NCBI GenBank assembly: GCA_016870835.1
Contig: VGAG01000008.1
Location: forward strand, 1-37,358
Direction: 5' to 3'
Length of the DNA: 37,358 nt
DNA from: Actinomycetota bacterium
GTDB taxonomy: Bacteria; Actinomycetota; Actinomycetes; Nanopelagicales; Nanopelagicaceae
Position 1 is the first letter of the stretch. Each line of letters opens with the position of its first letter. Positions 10,313 to 19,230 of the stretch are shown here, piece after piece. Both the position numbers and the translations under genes were made by a program. Under the pieces are notes generated by a model. It was not told where the DNA came from and made no database searches. It was given only the letters and a program-made list of their open reading frames with translations.

Positions 10313-10992
10313 GCTGACACCTCAACTAACTCTGATTCGCGACCTACTCCTTTTGCAGATGAACCCTTTGCAGGTCCAGCAACAAATTCAGTAATCGCTT
10401 TCTTGGAGAAGACGACATCATCAGAGACAACGACGTCATAAGCATTTAGTTGATCTTGGCGAATCAAGTGCAGTTCGCTCTCATTACGAAGTGAGCGCCA
10501 TGAAGCCTCTTCGCCATGCGCAAGAACAACAAGCAGACGAGCGCGATCTGAGAATTGGCGGACGGCAGCAATTGCGGCCTTGCTATCAATCTCAGCGGTA
10601 ACTTCAGTAACGATATGGATGCGCTCATTGCGCGCACGATCAGAGAGAACTCCGCGAAGAGCTGCCTTGATCATCTTCTTAGGTGTGCGCTCGTCGTACT
10701 TACGAGGTACTGGACCTTGAGCAACGCCACCATGGCGCTGGTTTGGTGAACGAGTTGAACCCTGACGGGCGCGACCAGTTCCCTTCTGTTTGAAAGGTTT
10801 CTTTCCACCACCGCTTACTTCACCGCGGTTCTTCGCCTTATGTGTTCCTTGGCGAGCTGCATTTAATTGTGCAGTTACGACTTGGTGAATTAGTGGGACA
10901 TTTACTTGGACATCAAAGATTTCTTCTGGGAGTTCAAAGGTTCCCGCCTTTGCTCCTTTTGCATCTTTGATTTCAATGGTTAGCGCCATCAT
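10309..10992 (-). CDS. rplD: 50S ribosomal protein L4
   Basis: This tunnel-wall protein has 227 residues. The extended loop is visible ([33 protein letters not shown] region, near residues 55-90). Two ATG codons in tandem (10992 and 10989) could start translation, differing by one Met. Both lie in the rplC stop overlap. L4 represses the S10 operon in E. coli; no equivalent leader was identified here. Confidence 0.96.
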   Translation of the reverse strand: MMALTIEIKDAKGAKAGTFELPEEIFDVQVNVPLIHQVVTAQLNAARQGTHKAKNRGEVSGGGKKPFKQKGTGRARQGSTRSPNQRHGGVAQGPVPRKYDERTPKKMIKAALRGVLSDRARNERIHIVTEVTAEIDSKAAIAAVRQFSDRARLLVVLAHGEEASWRSLRNESELHLIRQDQLNAYDVVVSDDVVFSKKAITEFVAGPAKGSSAKGVGRESELVEVSA

Positions 10993-11681
10993 GCACCTGC
11001 CTTCTTCATGACTTCACTTGCAACGCTCTTTGAAGCAGTGCGAATGACAACTTTTGAACCATTGATGCCAGGGATTGAGCCCTTAACGAGAATCAAATTC
11101 TTCTCAGCATCAACCGAATGAATTGTGAGATTTTGTAGCGTTACGGTGTCGATACCCATGCGTCCGCTCATTCTCTTTCCGCGGAATACGCGACCCGGAG
11201 TTGTACGGTTACCGATCGAACCTGAGGTGCGGTGCTTTCGCTCAACACCATGGCCATCGCCAAATCCACGGAAGTTGTGGCGCTTCATAACGCCAGCAGT
11301 TCCCTTACCAATTGAGGTGCCCTGGGCATCAACAATCTCGCCGGCAGCGAAGATATCTGCTTTAACTTCTTGACCGACTGTGTAATTTGCAGCGGCAGCA
11401 GTGCGGATTTCACCGACATAACGGCGTGGAGTTACGCCAGCCTTTGTGAATTGGCCGAACTCTGGCTTTGAAACTTTCTTTGGATCAATTGCGCCAAAAG
11501 CGAGTTGAACAGCTTCATAGCCATCCTTCTCAACAGTGCGCACCGATGTGACTACACAAGGACCAGCTTGTACAACGGTCACAGGGATCACTTTGTTGTT
11601 CTCATCGAAGACCTGGGTCATGCCGAGCTTCACGCCAAGGATTCCCTTGATGGCGCTGCCCTTTGATTGTGTGGTTGTCAT
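10989..11681 (-). CDS. rplC: 50S ribosomal protein L3
   Basis: This 230-residue early-assembly protein reaches towards the peptidyl-transferase centre. The N-terminus reads [16 protein letters not shown], and the signature [23 protein letters not shown]-like motif near residues 144-166 is typical. It overlaps rplD and follows rpsJ after nine bases. Confidence 0.97.
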   Translation of the reverse strand: MTTTQSKGSAIKGILGVKLGMTQVFDENNKVIPVTVVQAGPCVVTSVRTVEKDGYEAVQLAFGAIDPKKVSKPEFGQFTKAGVTPRRYVGEIRTAAAANYTVGQEVKADIFAAGEIVDAQGTSIGKGTAGVMKRHNFRGFGDGHGVERKHRTSGSIGNRTTPGRVFRGKRMSGRMGIDTVTLQNLTIHSVDAEKNLILVKGSIPGINGSKVVIRTASKSVASEVMKKAGA

Positions 11682-11690
11682 GAGGTCCTC

Positions 11691-11999
11691 TTAGAGCTTG
11701 ATCTCAATATCGACGCCGGCAGGAAGATCAAGGCGCATCAATGAATCCACGGTCTTTGGCGTTGGATCGATGATGTCGATTAGACGCTTGTGGGTGCGCA
11801 TCTCGAAATGTTCGCGGCTGTCTTTGTATTTATGAGGAGAGCGGATCACGCAGTAGGTGTTCTTCTCTGTTGGTAGCGGAACTGGGCCCGCGACCGTTGC
11901 ACCAGTGCGCTCGACAGTCTCGACGATTTTCTTCGCCGAGGTATCGATCACTTCATGGTCATAGGCCTTGAGCCTGATGCGGATTTTCTGTCCCGCCAT
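11691..11999 (-). CDS. rpsJ: 30S ribosomal protein S10 (NusE)
   Basis: This 102-residue protein serves in the 30S head and as NusE, which contacts the NusG C-terminal domain. It starts [19 protein letters not shown] and has [33 protein letters not shown] with the family signature. It is the first gene of the S10 part of the cluster. The 63-base gap to tuf contains a strong hairpin (12024-12049). Confidence 0.98.
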   Translation of the reverse strand: MAGQKIRIRLKAYDHEVIDTSAKKIVETVERTGATVAGPVPLPTEKNTYCVIRSPHKYKDSREHFEMRTHKRLIDIIDPTPKTVDSLMRLDLPAGVDIEIKL

Positions 12000-12023
12000 G
12001 ATCGTTTCCTCTTTCTTCTATTA

Positions 12024-12049
12024 GCTGGGGCGAGATTTCCCGCCCCAGC
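12024..12049 (-). other. Nine-bp GC-rich hairpin between tuf and rpsJ
   Basis: A perfect inverted repeat with arms at 12024-12032 and 12041-12049 (GCTGGGGCG and its complement) and an eight-base loop. On the coding (minus) strand it is followed by TAATAGAAG rather than a U-run, so it does not look like a standard terminator for tuf. The U-rich side faces the plus strand. A role as 3'-end stabiliser, processing site or partial attenuator between the str and S10 parts is inference. Confidence 0.6.
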
Positions 12050-12062
12050 CCTTTTTAATTGA

Positions 12063-13256
<1,194 letters not shown>

Positions 13257-13290
13257 TGTGGATTCTCCTTATTCTTTTCTTTTGGTTGTA

Positions 13291-15396
13291 CTACTCGCCG
13301 CGAATCTTCGCGATGATTTCTTTCGAAACCGCCGCAGGAACTTCTGCGTAGGAATCGAATTGCATGCTGTAACTCGCGCGACCCTGCGTTCTGCTTCGAA
13401 GATCGCCGACATAGCCGAACATCTCCGATAGCGGAACAAGCGCCCTTACGATGCGAGCACCGGCTCGCTCATCCATGGCCTGGATTTGGCCACGACGGCT
13501 GTTGAGATCGCCGATGACGTCGCCCATGAAATCTTCAGGGGTAGTGACTTCAACGGACATCATTGGCTCGAGGAGAACAGGACCGGCAAGTTTTGCCGCT
13601 TCCTTGAACGCCGCGATTCCAGCAATCTTGAAGGCCAACTCCGATGAATCAACATCGTGGTACGCGCCATCAAGAAGACTTACTCGTACATCTGTGAGTG
13701 GATAACCAGCAAGTGGTCCGCTCGCCATCGCCTCTTGGCAACCATCATCAACTGATGGGATGTATTCCCTAGGGATACGTCCGCCCGTAATCTTGTTTAC
13801 GAACTCGTATCCACCTTCGACCGCGCCAACAGGAAGTGGCTCCAGTGCGATTTGAATCTTTGCGAACTGTCCAGAACCACCAGTCTGCTTCTTATGGGTG
13901 TAGTCATGACGGGCAACCGATTTACGGAGCGTTTCGCGATAAGCAACTTGTGGCTTACCAACATTTGCTTCGACTTTAAATTCGCGCTTCATGCGATCGA
14001 CGAGAATTTCAAGATGTAGCTCGCCCATTCCACCGATGATGGTCTGGCCGGTCTCTTCATCGCTTCGCACGTGGAAAGTTGGATCTTCTTCAGCGAGGCG
14101 TTGGATAGCAACACCAAGCTTTTCCTGATCGCCCTTTGTCTTTGGCTCGATAGCAACGTGGATAACTGGATCTGGGAAGTCCATCGACTCAAGAATTACT
14201 GGATTATCTGGATCGCAGAGGGTGTCACCGGTAGTGGTGTCCTTAAGACCCATAACAGCGATGATGTCTCCAGCAGAAGCTTGTGGGATTTCTTCGCGCT
14301 TATTTGCATGCATCCGGTAGATCTTTCCGATGCGCTCCTTGCGATCCTTAGTTGAATTAAGAACGCCAGTTCCTGCTTCAAGAACGCCGGAGTAAATACG
14401 TACGAAGGTGAGCTTTCCAAGGTGTGGATCGCTCATGATCTTAAATGCAAGTGATGAGTAAGGCTCAGCAGCATCAGGCTTGCGAGCAATTTCTACTTCC
14501 TTATTACCCAACTTTGTACCGACGATGGCATCAACATCAAGTGGGCTTGGGAGGTAGCGAGTTACAGCATCAAGCATCGGCTGGACGCCCTTGTTCTTAA
14601 ATGCAGAGCCAGTTAGGACTGGGGTTAACTTGTATGAAAGTGTTGCGCGACGAATTCCGGCGATGATTTCATCTTCGCTTACATCTTCTCCGCCCAGATA
14701 TTTCTCCATGATTGCATCATCACAATCTGCAAGAGTTTCAATCAGGTCGTGGCGAGCCTTGTCGCACTTATCCTTTAGATCTGCAGGAATCTCTTCGACT
14801 ACGTAATCCTCACCCTTCTGGGTTTCACCGCGCCAGGTAAGAGCCTTCATTGAAATCAGATCAACTACGCCGATAAAATCAGCTTCTGCTCCGATTGGAA
14901 CTTGTAGTACAAGTGCAGTCGCTCCAAGACGTGAGCCAATCATTTCAACGCAACGATCGAAGTTTGCGCCAGTTCTATCTAATTTATTTACAAAACAAAT
15001 ACGAGGAACGCTGTACTTATCGGCTTGGCGCCAGACAGTTTCAGATTGTGGTTCAACGCCAGCAACGCCATCGAAAACAGTTACTGCGCCATCAAGAACG
15101 CGAAGTGAACGCTCTACTTCAACGGTGAAGTCAACGTGGCCGGGGGTATCAATGATGTTGATTGTGTGGTTCTTCCATTGGCAGGTAGTTGCCGCAGAAG
15201 TAATCGTGATTCCGCGCTCTTGCTCCTGTTCCATCCAGTCCATCGTGGCTGCGCCTTCGTGGACTTCACCGATTTTGTAGTTAATTCCGGTGTAGAAAAG
15301 GATGCGCTCGGTTGTAGTCGTCTTACCAGCATCGATGTGAGCCATGATGCCGATGTTGCGGACTTTTGCGAGATCAAGTGCGGTAGCTGTTGTCAT
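13291..15396 (-). CDS. fusA: Translation elongation factor G
   Basis: This GTPase drives ribosomal translocation. I chose the ATG at 15396 (701 residues, [17 protein letters not shown]), two bases after the rpsG stop and preceded by GGTGG. A GTG at 15405 is in frame but would begin inside rpsG. The G1 motif [19 protein letters not shown], switch [17 protein letters not shown] and NKLDRTGA are intact, and domains II-V follow to the usual length. Confidence 0.96.
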   Translation of the reverse strand: MTTATALDLAKVRNIGIMAHIDAGKTTTTERILFYTGINYKIGEVHEGAATMDWMEQEQERGITITSAATTCQWKNHTINIIDTPGHVDFTVEVERSLRVLDGAVTVFDGVAGVEPQSETVWRQADKYSVPRICFVNKLDRTGANFDRCVEMIGSRLGATALVLQVPIGAEADFIGVVDLISMKALTWRGETQKGEDYVVEEIPADLKDKCDKARHDLIETLADCDDAIMEKYLGGEDVSEDEIIAGIRRATLSYKLTPVLTGSAFKNKGVQPMLDAVTRYLPSPLDVDAIVGTKLGNKEVEIARKPDAAEPYSSLAFKIMSDPHLGKLTFVRIYSGVLEAGTGVLNSTKDRKERIGKIYRMHANKREEIPQASAGDIIAVMGLKDTTTGDTLCDPDNPVILESMDFPDPVIHVAIEPKTKGDQEKLGVAIQRLAEEDPTFHVRSDEETGQTIIGGMGELHLEILVDRMKREFKVEANVGKPQVAYRETLRKSVARHDYTHKKQTGGSGQFAKIQIALEPLPVGAVEGGYEFVNKITGGRIPREYIPSVDDGCQEAMASGPLAGYPLTDVRVSLLDGAYHDVDSSELAFKIAGIAAFKEAAKLAGPVLLEPMMSVEVTTPEDFMGDVIGDLNSRRGQIQAMDERAGARIVRALVPLSEMFGYVGDLRSRTQGRASYSMQFDSYAEVPAAVSKEIIAKIRGE

Positions 15397-15398
15397 CG

Positions 15399-15869
15399 TT
15401 ACCACCGATAGTGAGCAAACGCCTTGTTTGCTTCAGCCATTTTGTGAGTATCTTCGCGCTTCTTAACGGCAGCGCCCAAACCATTTGAGGCATCAATCAT
15501 CTCGTTAGCAAGACGCTCTGCCATCGACTTCTCGCGACGGAGACGAGCGTTATCAACTAACCAACGAAGACCAAGAGTTGTAGAGCGCGCAGCTTTAACT
15601 TCGACTGGGACTTGGTAGGTAGCTCCACCAACGCGACGTGAACGAACTTCAACAGCTGGCTTGACATTATCTAGCGCGCGCTTCAATGTGATGACTGGAT
15701 CAACTTCAGTCTTAGCGCGGCAATTTTCTAGAGCATCATAAACGATGCGCTCTGCGGTTGAACGCTTTCCATGTGAAAGAACTTTGTTAATTAACGCGGT
15801 GACGACAGGTGAGTTGTAAACCGGATCGGCAACAACTGGGGATTTAGGAGCGGGACCTTTACGTGGCAT
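15399..15869 (-). CDS. rpsG: 30S ribosomal protein S7
   Basis: This 156-residue protein organises the 30S head and the exit-site region. It starts [20 protein letters not shown] and contains the signature [18 protein letters not shown] near residues 31-48. It ends AFAHYRW, the usual Gram-positive end. The start overlaps the rpsL stop by one base. Confidence 0.98.
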   Translation of the reverse strand: MPRKGPAPKSPVVADPVYNSPVVTALINKVLSHGKRSTAERIVYDALENCRAKTEVDPVITLKRALDNVKPAVEVRSRRVGGATYQVPVEVKAARSTTLGLRWLVDNARLRREKSMAERLANEMIDASNGLGAAVKKREDTHKMAEANKAFAHYRW

Positions 15870-16243
15870 TACTTCTTCTCCCTCTTTGCTCCGTAGCGTG
15901 AACGAGCTTGCTTACGATCCTTAACACCTTGGGTATCGAGTGAACCGCGAACGATTTTGTAACGAACACCAGGAAGATCTTTAACGCGACCGCCACGAAC
16001 AAGAACGATGGAGTGCTCTTGGAGATTGTGGCCTTCGCCTGGGATGTATGCAGTTACTTCCATTCCGCTTGTTAGACGAACACGTGCAACTTTGCGAAGT
16101 GCAGAGTTCGGTTTCTTAGGGGTCGTTGTGTAAACGCGCGTGCAAACGCCGCGACGTTGTGGACTTCCTTTTAGCGCAGGCGTTGTTGTCTTGTCAGACT
16201 TATCAACGCGACCCTTGCGGACCAACTGCTGAATTGTTGGCAC
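15869..16243 (-). CDS. rpsL: 30S ribosomal protein S12
   Basis: This 124-residue decoding-centre protein has the conserved [19 protein letters not shown] and [12 protein letters not shown] segments. The two lysines that are mutated in streptomycin-resistant strains elsewhere (the second K of TPKKPNS and the K of GRVKDLP) are wild type. It is the first gene of the minus-strand block. Its upstream region holds a promoter candidate and two hairpins. Confidence 0.98.
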   Translation of the reverse strand: MPTIQQLVRKGRVDKSDKTTTPALKGSPQRRGVCTRVYTTTPKKPNSALRKVARVRLTSGMEVTAYIPGEGHNLQEHSIVLVRGGRVKDLPGVRYKIVRGSLDTQGVKDRKQARSRYGAKREKK

Positions 16244-16268
16244 TACTTATCTCCATCCCGTTCAATCT

Positions 16269-16307
16269 CCGACCCACGCGGTCGGGTGTGTCGCCTCTTC
16301 GGACACA
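16269..16307 (-). other. Tandem hairpins in the rpsL 5' leader
   Basis: Two adjacent perfect inverted repeats lie between the promoter candidate and the rpsL start. One has six-bp arms at 16269-16274 and 16280-16285 (CCGACC) with a five-base loop. The other has six-bp arms at 16287-16292 and 16302-16307 (TGTGTC) with a nine-base loop. They would fold in the leader RNA about 25-65 bases before the ATG. An autoregulatory role for S12 or S7 is possible but unproven. Confidence 0.5.
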
Positions 16308-16317
16308 AGGGCGCGAG

Positions 16318-16345
16318 GCTATAGGAAGCCCTGCGAGACGGTCAA
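16318..16345 (-). promoter_or_regulatory. Candidate promoter for rpsL-rpsG-fusA-tuf
   Basis: On the minus strand a TTGACC -35 element (16345-16340) is separated by 16 bases from a TATAGC -10-like element (16323-16318). The predicted transcript starts near 16311 and carries a leader of roughly 65-70 bases with two hairpins. This is the only good -35/-10 pair I see between the divergent rpsL and antitoxin genes. Confidence 0.5.
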
Positions 16346-16363
16346 AACGGGATAGTGAGCCAA

Positions 16364-16394
16364 ACACGCCGTTTTTTACCCCCCGACACGCCGA
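16364..16394 (-). repeat. Repeated ACACGCCG element upstream of rpsL, also found before rpoB
   Basis: The octamer ACACGCCG (plus-strand reading) occurs at 16364-16371 and 16386-16393, 22 bases apart, about two helical turns. The second copy sits in an 11-mer, 16384-16394 (CGACACGCCGA), which recurs exactly at 29930-29940 in the rpoB upstream region, next to a C-run in both cases. It could bind a shared regulator of the rpsL and rpoB transcripts. That is inference. Confidence 0.4.
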
Positions 16395-16405
16395 CCAAAA
16401 AGCGG

Positions 16406-16441
16406 TTAGCCTTTACTTATGGCTAACAAAGTAAAGGCTAA
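16406..16441 (+). promoter_or_regulatory. Perfect 13-bp inverted repeat around the antitoxin start codon
   Basis: Arms at 16406-16418 (TTAGCCTTTACTT) and 16429-16441 are exactly complementary, with a ten-base loop at 16419-16428 that contains the ATG of the AbrB-type antitoxin. TAGCCT at 16407-16412 fits a TAnnnT -10 placed for a leaderless transcript starting at the ATG, and no Shine-Dalgarno is visible. The repeat is a good candidate operator for the AbrB-domain protein, or a start-codon hairpin in RNA if a longer transcript exists. Confidence 0.6.
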
Positions 16442-16733
16442 GCGGAGCCCTAAGAAATCCGCATCTCCCCGTCCTCGGCGCGGAAGAGCCACCTCATCTC
16501 GGATAAGTTCAAAGAACCAGATAACAATCCCGGTGGAGGTGCTGCGAGAGATGTCTTTAAAGCCTGGAGATCGAGTCCAGTTTCATCTCGATAAGAGTAA
16601 TCGACTAGTAGTTACACCGATTGATAGCGAGTGGTTAAAAACTCTTGATGAAGTGCTTGGAAGTATGTCGGGGATGTGGGATGGCTTCGATCTCCGGAAA
16701 GAAAGAGAAGAGTGGGACAGCAAATACTTTTAG
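16419..16733 (+). CDS. AbrB/SpoVT-family antitoxin
   Basis: This 104-residue protein is probably the DNA-binding antitoxin of the PIN toxin that overlaps its end. A swapped-hairpin AbrB domain covers about residues 28-68 (SSKNQITIPVEVLREMSLKPGDRVQF, then LVVTP). The N-terminal 25 residues are unusually rich in Lys, Arg, Pro and Ser. The C-terminal 35 residues, acidic-basic and Trp-containing (WDGFDLRKEREEWD), are the likely toxin-binding segment. The start codon sits in the loop of a 13-bp inverted repeat, which suggests autorepression. It diverges from rpsL. Confidence 0.85.
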   Translation: MANKVKAKRSPKKSASPRPRRGRATSSRISSKNQITIPVEVLREMSLKPGDRVQFHLDKSNRLVVTPIDSEWLKTLDEVLGSMSGMWDGFDLRKEREEWDSKYF

Positions 16734-17095
16734 ATTCAACAGTAGTTATCGCAGCTCTGAGTGATACAGACTCGCACTACGTGAATGCCCAAGAAATATT
16801 CTCACAAACTTCACGAATGCAAATCGCGGTAAGCGCCGTGTCTGTAGGGGAGATCTTGATTCGGCCCTCGGCTGCTGGCGAAGAATCAGTAGAGCTCTTT
16901 CTATCTAGGCTCGATAAATTAATTTACCGAATTATCCCGTTCGAGAAAGACCATGCTCGACTGGCTGCTTTGATTAGATCTAAACAGAAGGCGACATTTG
17001 TGGACTCTATGATTATTGCAACCGCAATCCTCGAGAATCGGATGCTAATTTCTTTTGACCGAAAGATGATGGGTATCTATGAACGTATTAAGTAG
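16712..17095 (+). CDS. PIN-domain ribonuclease toxin (VapC-like)
   Basis: Likely a Mg-dependent RNase toxin neutralised by the upstream AbrB-type protein. I chose the GTG at 16712, giving 127 residues and a 22-base overlap with the antitoxin gene, because the PIN fold begins at once (ILLDST). An ATG at 16676 is in frame but adds only non-homologous residues. The acidic catalytic set looks complete: D8, E47 (SVGEIL), D98 (FVDSMIIATA) and D116 (ISFDRKM). The end overlaps the next gene by 17 bases. RNA target unknown. Confidence 0.85.
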   Translation: MGQQILLDSTVVIAALSDTDSHYVNAQEIFSQTSRMQIAVSAVSVGEILIRPSAAGEESVELFLSRLDKLIYRIIPFEKDHARLAALIRSKQKATFVDSMIIATAILENRMLISFDRKMMGIYERIK

Positions 17096-17717
17096 ACCGA
17101 AGCTGCGCGGCATCATCCATTTAGTTATGTCACCACTTGCGTTGGTTGCGGGACTTACTCTCATCACAATTACAAGTGAGCTGCGCGGTCGAATCACGTT
17201 AACTATCTTCACCTTGACTGCGGTATCACTCTTTACGTGTAGCGCTATCTATCACCGAGTTCCTTGGAGCCCCACTGCTAAAGCAGTCTGGCGCCGGATA
17301 GACCACGCAAATATTCCGCTCCTTATTGCTGGCACCTATACCCCGTTCTCCATTTATCTATTGGAAAAGCAGCAAGCGGTAATACTTTTATCGATTGTTT
17401 GGGGTGGGGCGCTGCTCTCTGGAATCTTTCGAGTCTTCTGGCTAAAGGCGCCTAAGTGGCTCTATGTTCCTATTTATCTCGCTCTGGGTTGGGCCGCATT
17501 TATCTACTTTCCCGACTTCTACCGCGCAGGCGGATTATTGGTCTTTGCCTTGATCGCCTTGGGCGGTGTTCTTTACTCAGTCGGCGCAATCATCTACGCC
17601 TTCAAAAAGCCCAACTTCTCAATTAATTGGTTTGGATTTCATGAGCTCTTCCATGCGCTAACCGCCGCGGCTTTCATTTCGCACTTTATCGCTGCAGTTG
17701 TTGTTATTGTTCGCTAA
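17079..17717 (+). CDS. trhA: Hemolysin III / TrhA-family seven-helix membrane protein
   Basis: A 212-residue integral membrane protein of the PAQR/HlyIII superfamily with about seven hydrophobic helices. The superfamily metal-site residues are present: S55-x3-H59 (SAIYH), D75 (RRIDHANI) and H188-x3-H192 (HELFH). Bacterial members have been linked to membrane homeostasis; the old name hemolysin should not be read as a proven toxin. The gene overlaps the PIN toxin by 17 bases and is followed two bases later by deoD, so all four genes are probably one transcript. Confidence 0.85.
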   Translation: MNVLSRPKLRGIIHLVMSPLALVAGLTLITITSELRGRITLTIFTLTAVSLFTCSAIYHRVPWSPTAKAVWRRIDHANIPLLIAGTYTPFSIYLLEKQQAVILLSIVWGGALLSGIFRVFWLKAPKWLYVPIYLALGWAAFIYFPDFYRAGGLLVFALIALGGVLYSVGAIIYAFKKPNFSINWFGFHELFHALTAAAFISHFIAAVVVIVR

Positions 17718-17719
17718 CT

Positions 17720-18421
17720 ATGAGCGTACATATCGGAGCAGAAAAAGGCGAAGTCGCCGAACGAATACTTCTTCCTGGTGATCCCCTAAGAGCAAAGTGG
17801 GTCGCTGAGAACTATCTTGAAAATGTTAAGCAATACAACTCAGTTCGCAATATGTTCGGATTCACCGGAACTTATAAAGGCGAGCGCGTTTCGGTCCAAG
17901 GTACCGGAATGGGACTTCCCTCTGCATCTATCTATGTAACTGAACTTTTTGATGAATACGATGTTCAAGTCGCTATTCGAATTGGAACTGCTGGTGGCAT
18001 CCAAGATAAAACTAAGGTTGGCGACCTCGTGCTTGCTATGACCGCATCTACCGATTCAAATATCAATCGCCGTTTTACAAATGGCCTTGATTTTGCGCCG
18101 CATTGCGATTTCCATCTTCTGATGGCAGCTTATGAAGCAAGTAAGAAGTTTGATCGGGTTCACGTTGGTGGCGTCTCTTCTATGGATTTCTTCTATGACG
18201 AGACTGATTCAGCTAAGAAGCTCGCTCAACACGGAGTTCTTGCCCTTGAGATGGAGGCAAATCAGCTCTACTCAATCGCCGCTCGAAAGAACCGGCGCGC
18301 CCTTGCAATTATGACTATTAGCGATCATGTCTTTACCCATGAAGCAATGGATTCAGCTGCGCGCGAGCGGACCTTGAACGATATGGTCGAAGTAGGGCTA
18401 CACGCGTTAATTAAGGGTTAA
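17720..18421 (+). CDS. deoD: Purine nucleoside phosphorylase, DeoD type
   Basis: This enzyme cleaves purine (deoxy)ribonucleosides with phosphate to base and (deoxy)ribose 1-phosphate in purine salvage. The 233 residues keep the hexameric-PNP active site: H4, the phosphate residues G20, R24, R43 and R87, the ribose site E177-M178-E179, and the catalytic D202 (SDHVFT) with R217 nearby. The LEMEA and SDHVFT motifs point to DeoD rather than uridine phosphorylase. Two-base gap after trhA; ends four bases from the convergent SDR gene. Confidence 0.92.
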   Translation: MSVHIGAEKGEVAERILLPGDPLRAKWVAENYLENVKQYNSVRNMFGFTGTYKGERVSVQGTGMGLPSASIYVTELFDEYDVQVAIRIGTAGGIQDKTKVGDLVLAMTASTDSNINRRFTNGLDFAPHCDFHLLMAAYEASKKFDRVHVGGVSSMDFFYDETDSAKKLAQHGVLALEMEANQLYSIAARKNRRALAIMTISDHVFTHEAMDSAARERTLNDMVEVGLHALIKG

Positions 18422-18428
18422 TCCCTTA
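18412..18428. other. Small palindrome spanning both convergent stop codons
   Basis: TAAGGG at 18412-18417 and its complement CCCTTA at 18423-18428 flank a five-base loop. The repeat covers the deoD stop (18419-18421) and the SDR stop (18428-18426 on the minus strand). It lacks a U-run in either direction, so it would be at best a weak or factor-dependent terminator. Confidence 0.4.
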
Positions 18429-19187
18429 CGGCATCACCAAACCGCCATCAACTGGAACGGTAATTCCAGTTACATAGCTAGAGGCATCGCTAACTAGCCA
18501 GATCAAAGTGGCGGCTAGCTCTTCCGGCTCCCCTAATCGTCCAGCTGGTGCAAACATCTTGAGCATCTCGACCATTTCTTTTGGTAGTTCATCGCTCATC
18601 TCAGAGGGAAAAAATCCAGGGGCAAGAGCATTTACTCGGATCTTCTTTCTTCCGGTCCATTGCGCTGCAAGATCTCTAGTTAATCCAATTAGCCCAGCTT
18701 TACTTGATGCATAAGCAGCTTGTGGAAGGCCTTGTGGTTTTATCCCAAGAATGCTTGAGATATTAACAATTACTCCGCCATCTTTATTTGCCTTTGCAAA
18801 TGCTTGGGCCATCCAATAGGCACCAAATAAATTAACATCAAGCACATCTCTAAATTGTTCAGGAGTTTCGCGCGTTGCCGGTATTGCAGTGCCAACGCCT
18901 GCGTTATTTACCAAGATATCTGCCTTACCAAATTTCTCGATTGCAAATGCAATTAAGGCTTCACACTCTTGCGGACTAGTTACATCGGTGCGTTTTGCGG
19001 CGTACTTTCGCCCCGCAGCTTCTACTAATTTTCCAGTTTCGGGAAGGCGCTCTTCACGACGCGCGCCCAGAACAACATCTGCCCCTGCTTCAGCAAGTGC
19101 TTTTGCAAATGCAACACCGAGTCCAGATGAGGCGCCGGTTACGACAGCGACCTTTCCATCAAGGCGAAAGCGGTCTAGAACACTCAT
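18426..19187 (-). CDS. Short-chain dehydrogenase/reductase
   Basis: A classical NAD(P)-dependent SDR of 253 residues. I chose the ATG at 19187 because AGGAGAGGG precedes it by a few bases; the in-frame start at 19253 would run into the divergent gene. The cofactor motif is TGASSGLG (G18, G22, G24), NNAGVG is at 94-99, and the catalytic set is N119, S144/S145, Y159, K163. Substrate cannot be told from sequence. It is divergent from an acyl-CoA dehydrogenase across 43 bases, so a 3- or 4-hydroxyacyl-CoA substrate is a reasonable inference. Confidence 0.88.
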   Translation of the reverse strand: MSVLDRFRLDGKVAVVTGASSGLGVAFAKALAEAGADVVLGARREERLPETGKLVEAAGRKYAAKRTDVTSPQECEALIAFAIEKFGKADILVNNAGVGTAIPATRETPEQFRDVLDVNLFGAYWMAQAFAKANKDGGVIVNISSILGIKPQGLPQAAYASSKAGLIGLTRDLAAQWTGRKKIRVNALAPGFFPSEMSDELPKEMVEMLKMFAPAGRLGEPEELAATLIWLVSDASSYVTGITVPVDGGLVMP

Positions 19188-19218
19188 TTTCCCTCTCCTA
19201 ATTTGGACGAAGTATGCG

Positions 19219-19224
19219 TACGGT
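19219..19224 (+). promoter_or_regulatory. Candidate -10 element for a leaderless ACAD operon transcript
   Basis: TACGGT fits the TAnnnT consensus and ends six bases before the ATG at 19231. No Shine-Dalgarno sequence precedes that ATG, so transcription may begin at the start codon. I see no convincing -35 element. The divergent SDR start is only 43 bases away. Confidence 0.35.
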
Positions 19225-19230
19225 ACTCGC

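Noticed and set aside
16676-16711. ATG start for the PIN toxin at 16676
   Set aside because: The added residues are an out-of-frame reading of the antitoxin end and precede the first PIN strand without homology.
17079-17717. A real hemolysin (pore-forming toxin)
   Set aside because: The sequence is a PAQR/HlyIII metal-site membrane protein; family name is historic and no toxin features are visible.
18889-19230. Upstream extension of the ACAD reading frame
   Set aside because: It is antisense to the SDR gene and encodes no ACAD-like sequence; the ATG at 19231 gives the proper family N-terminus.
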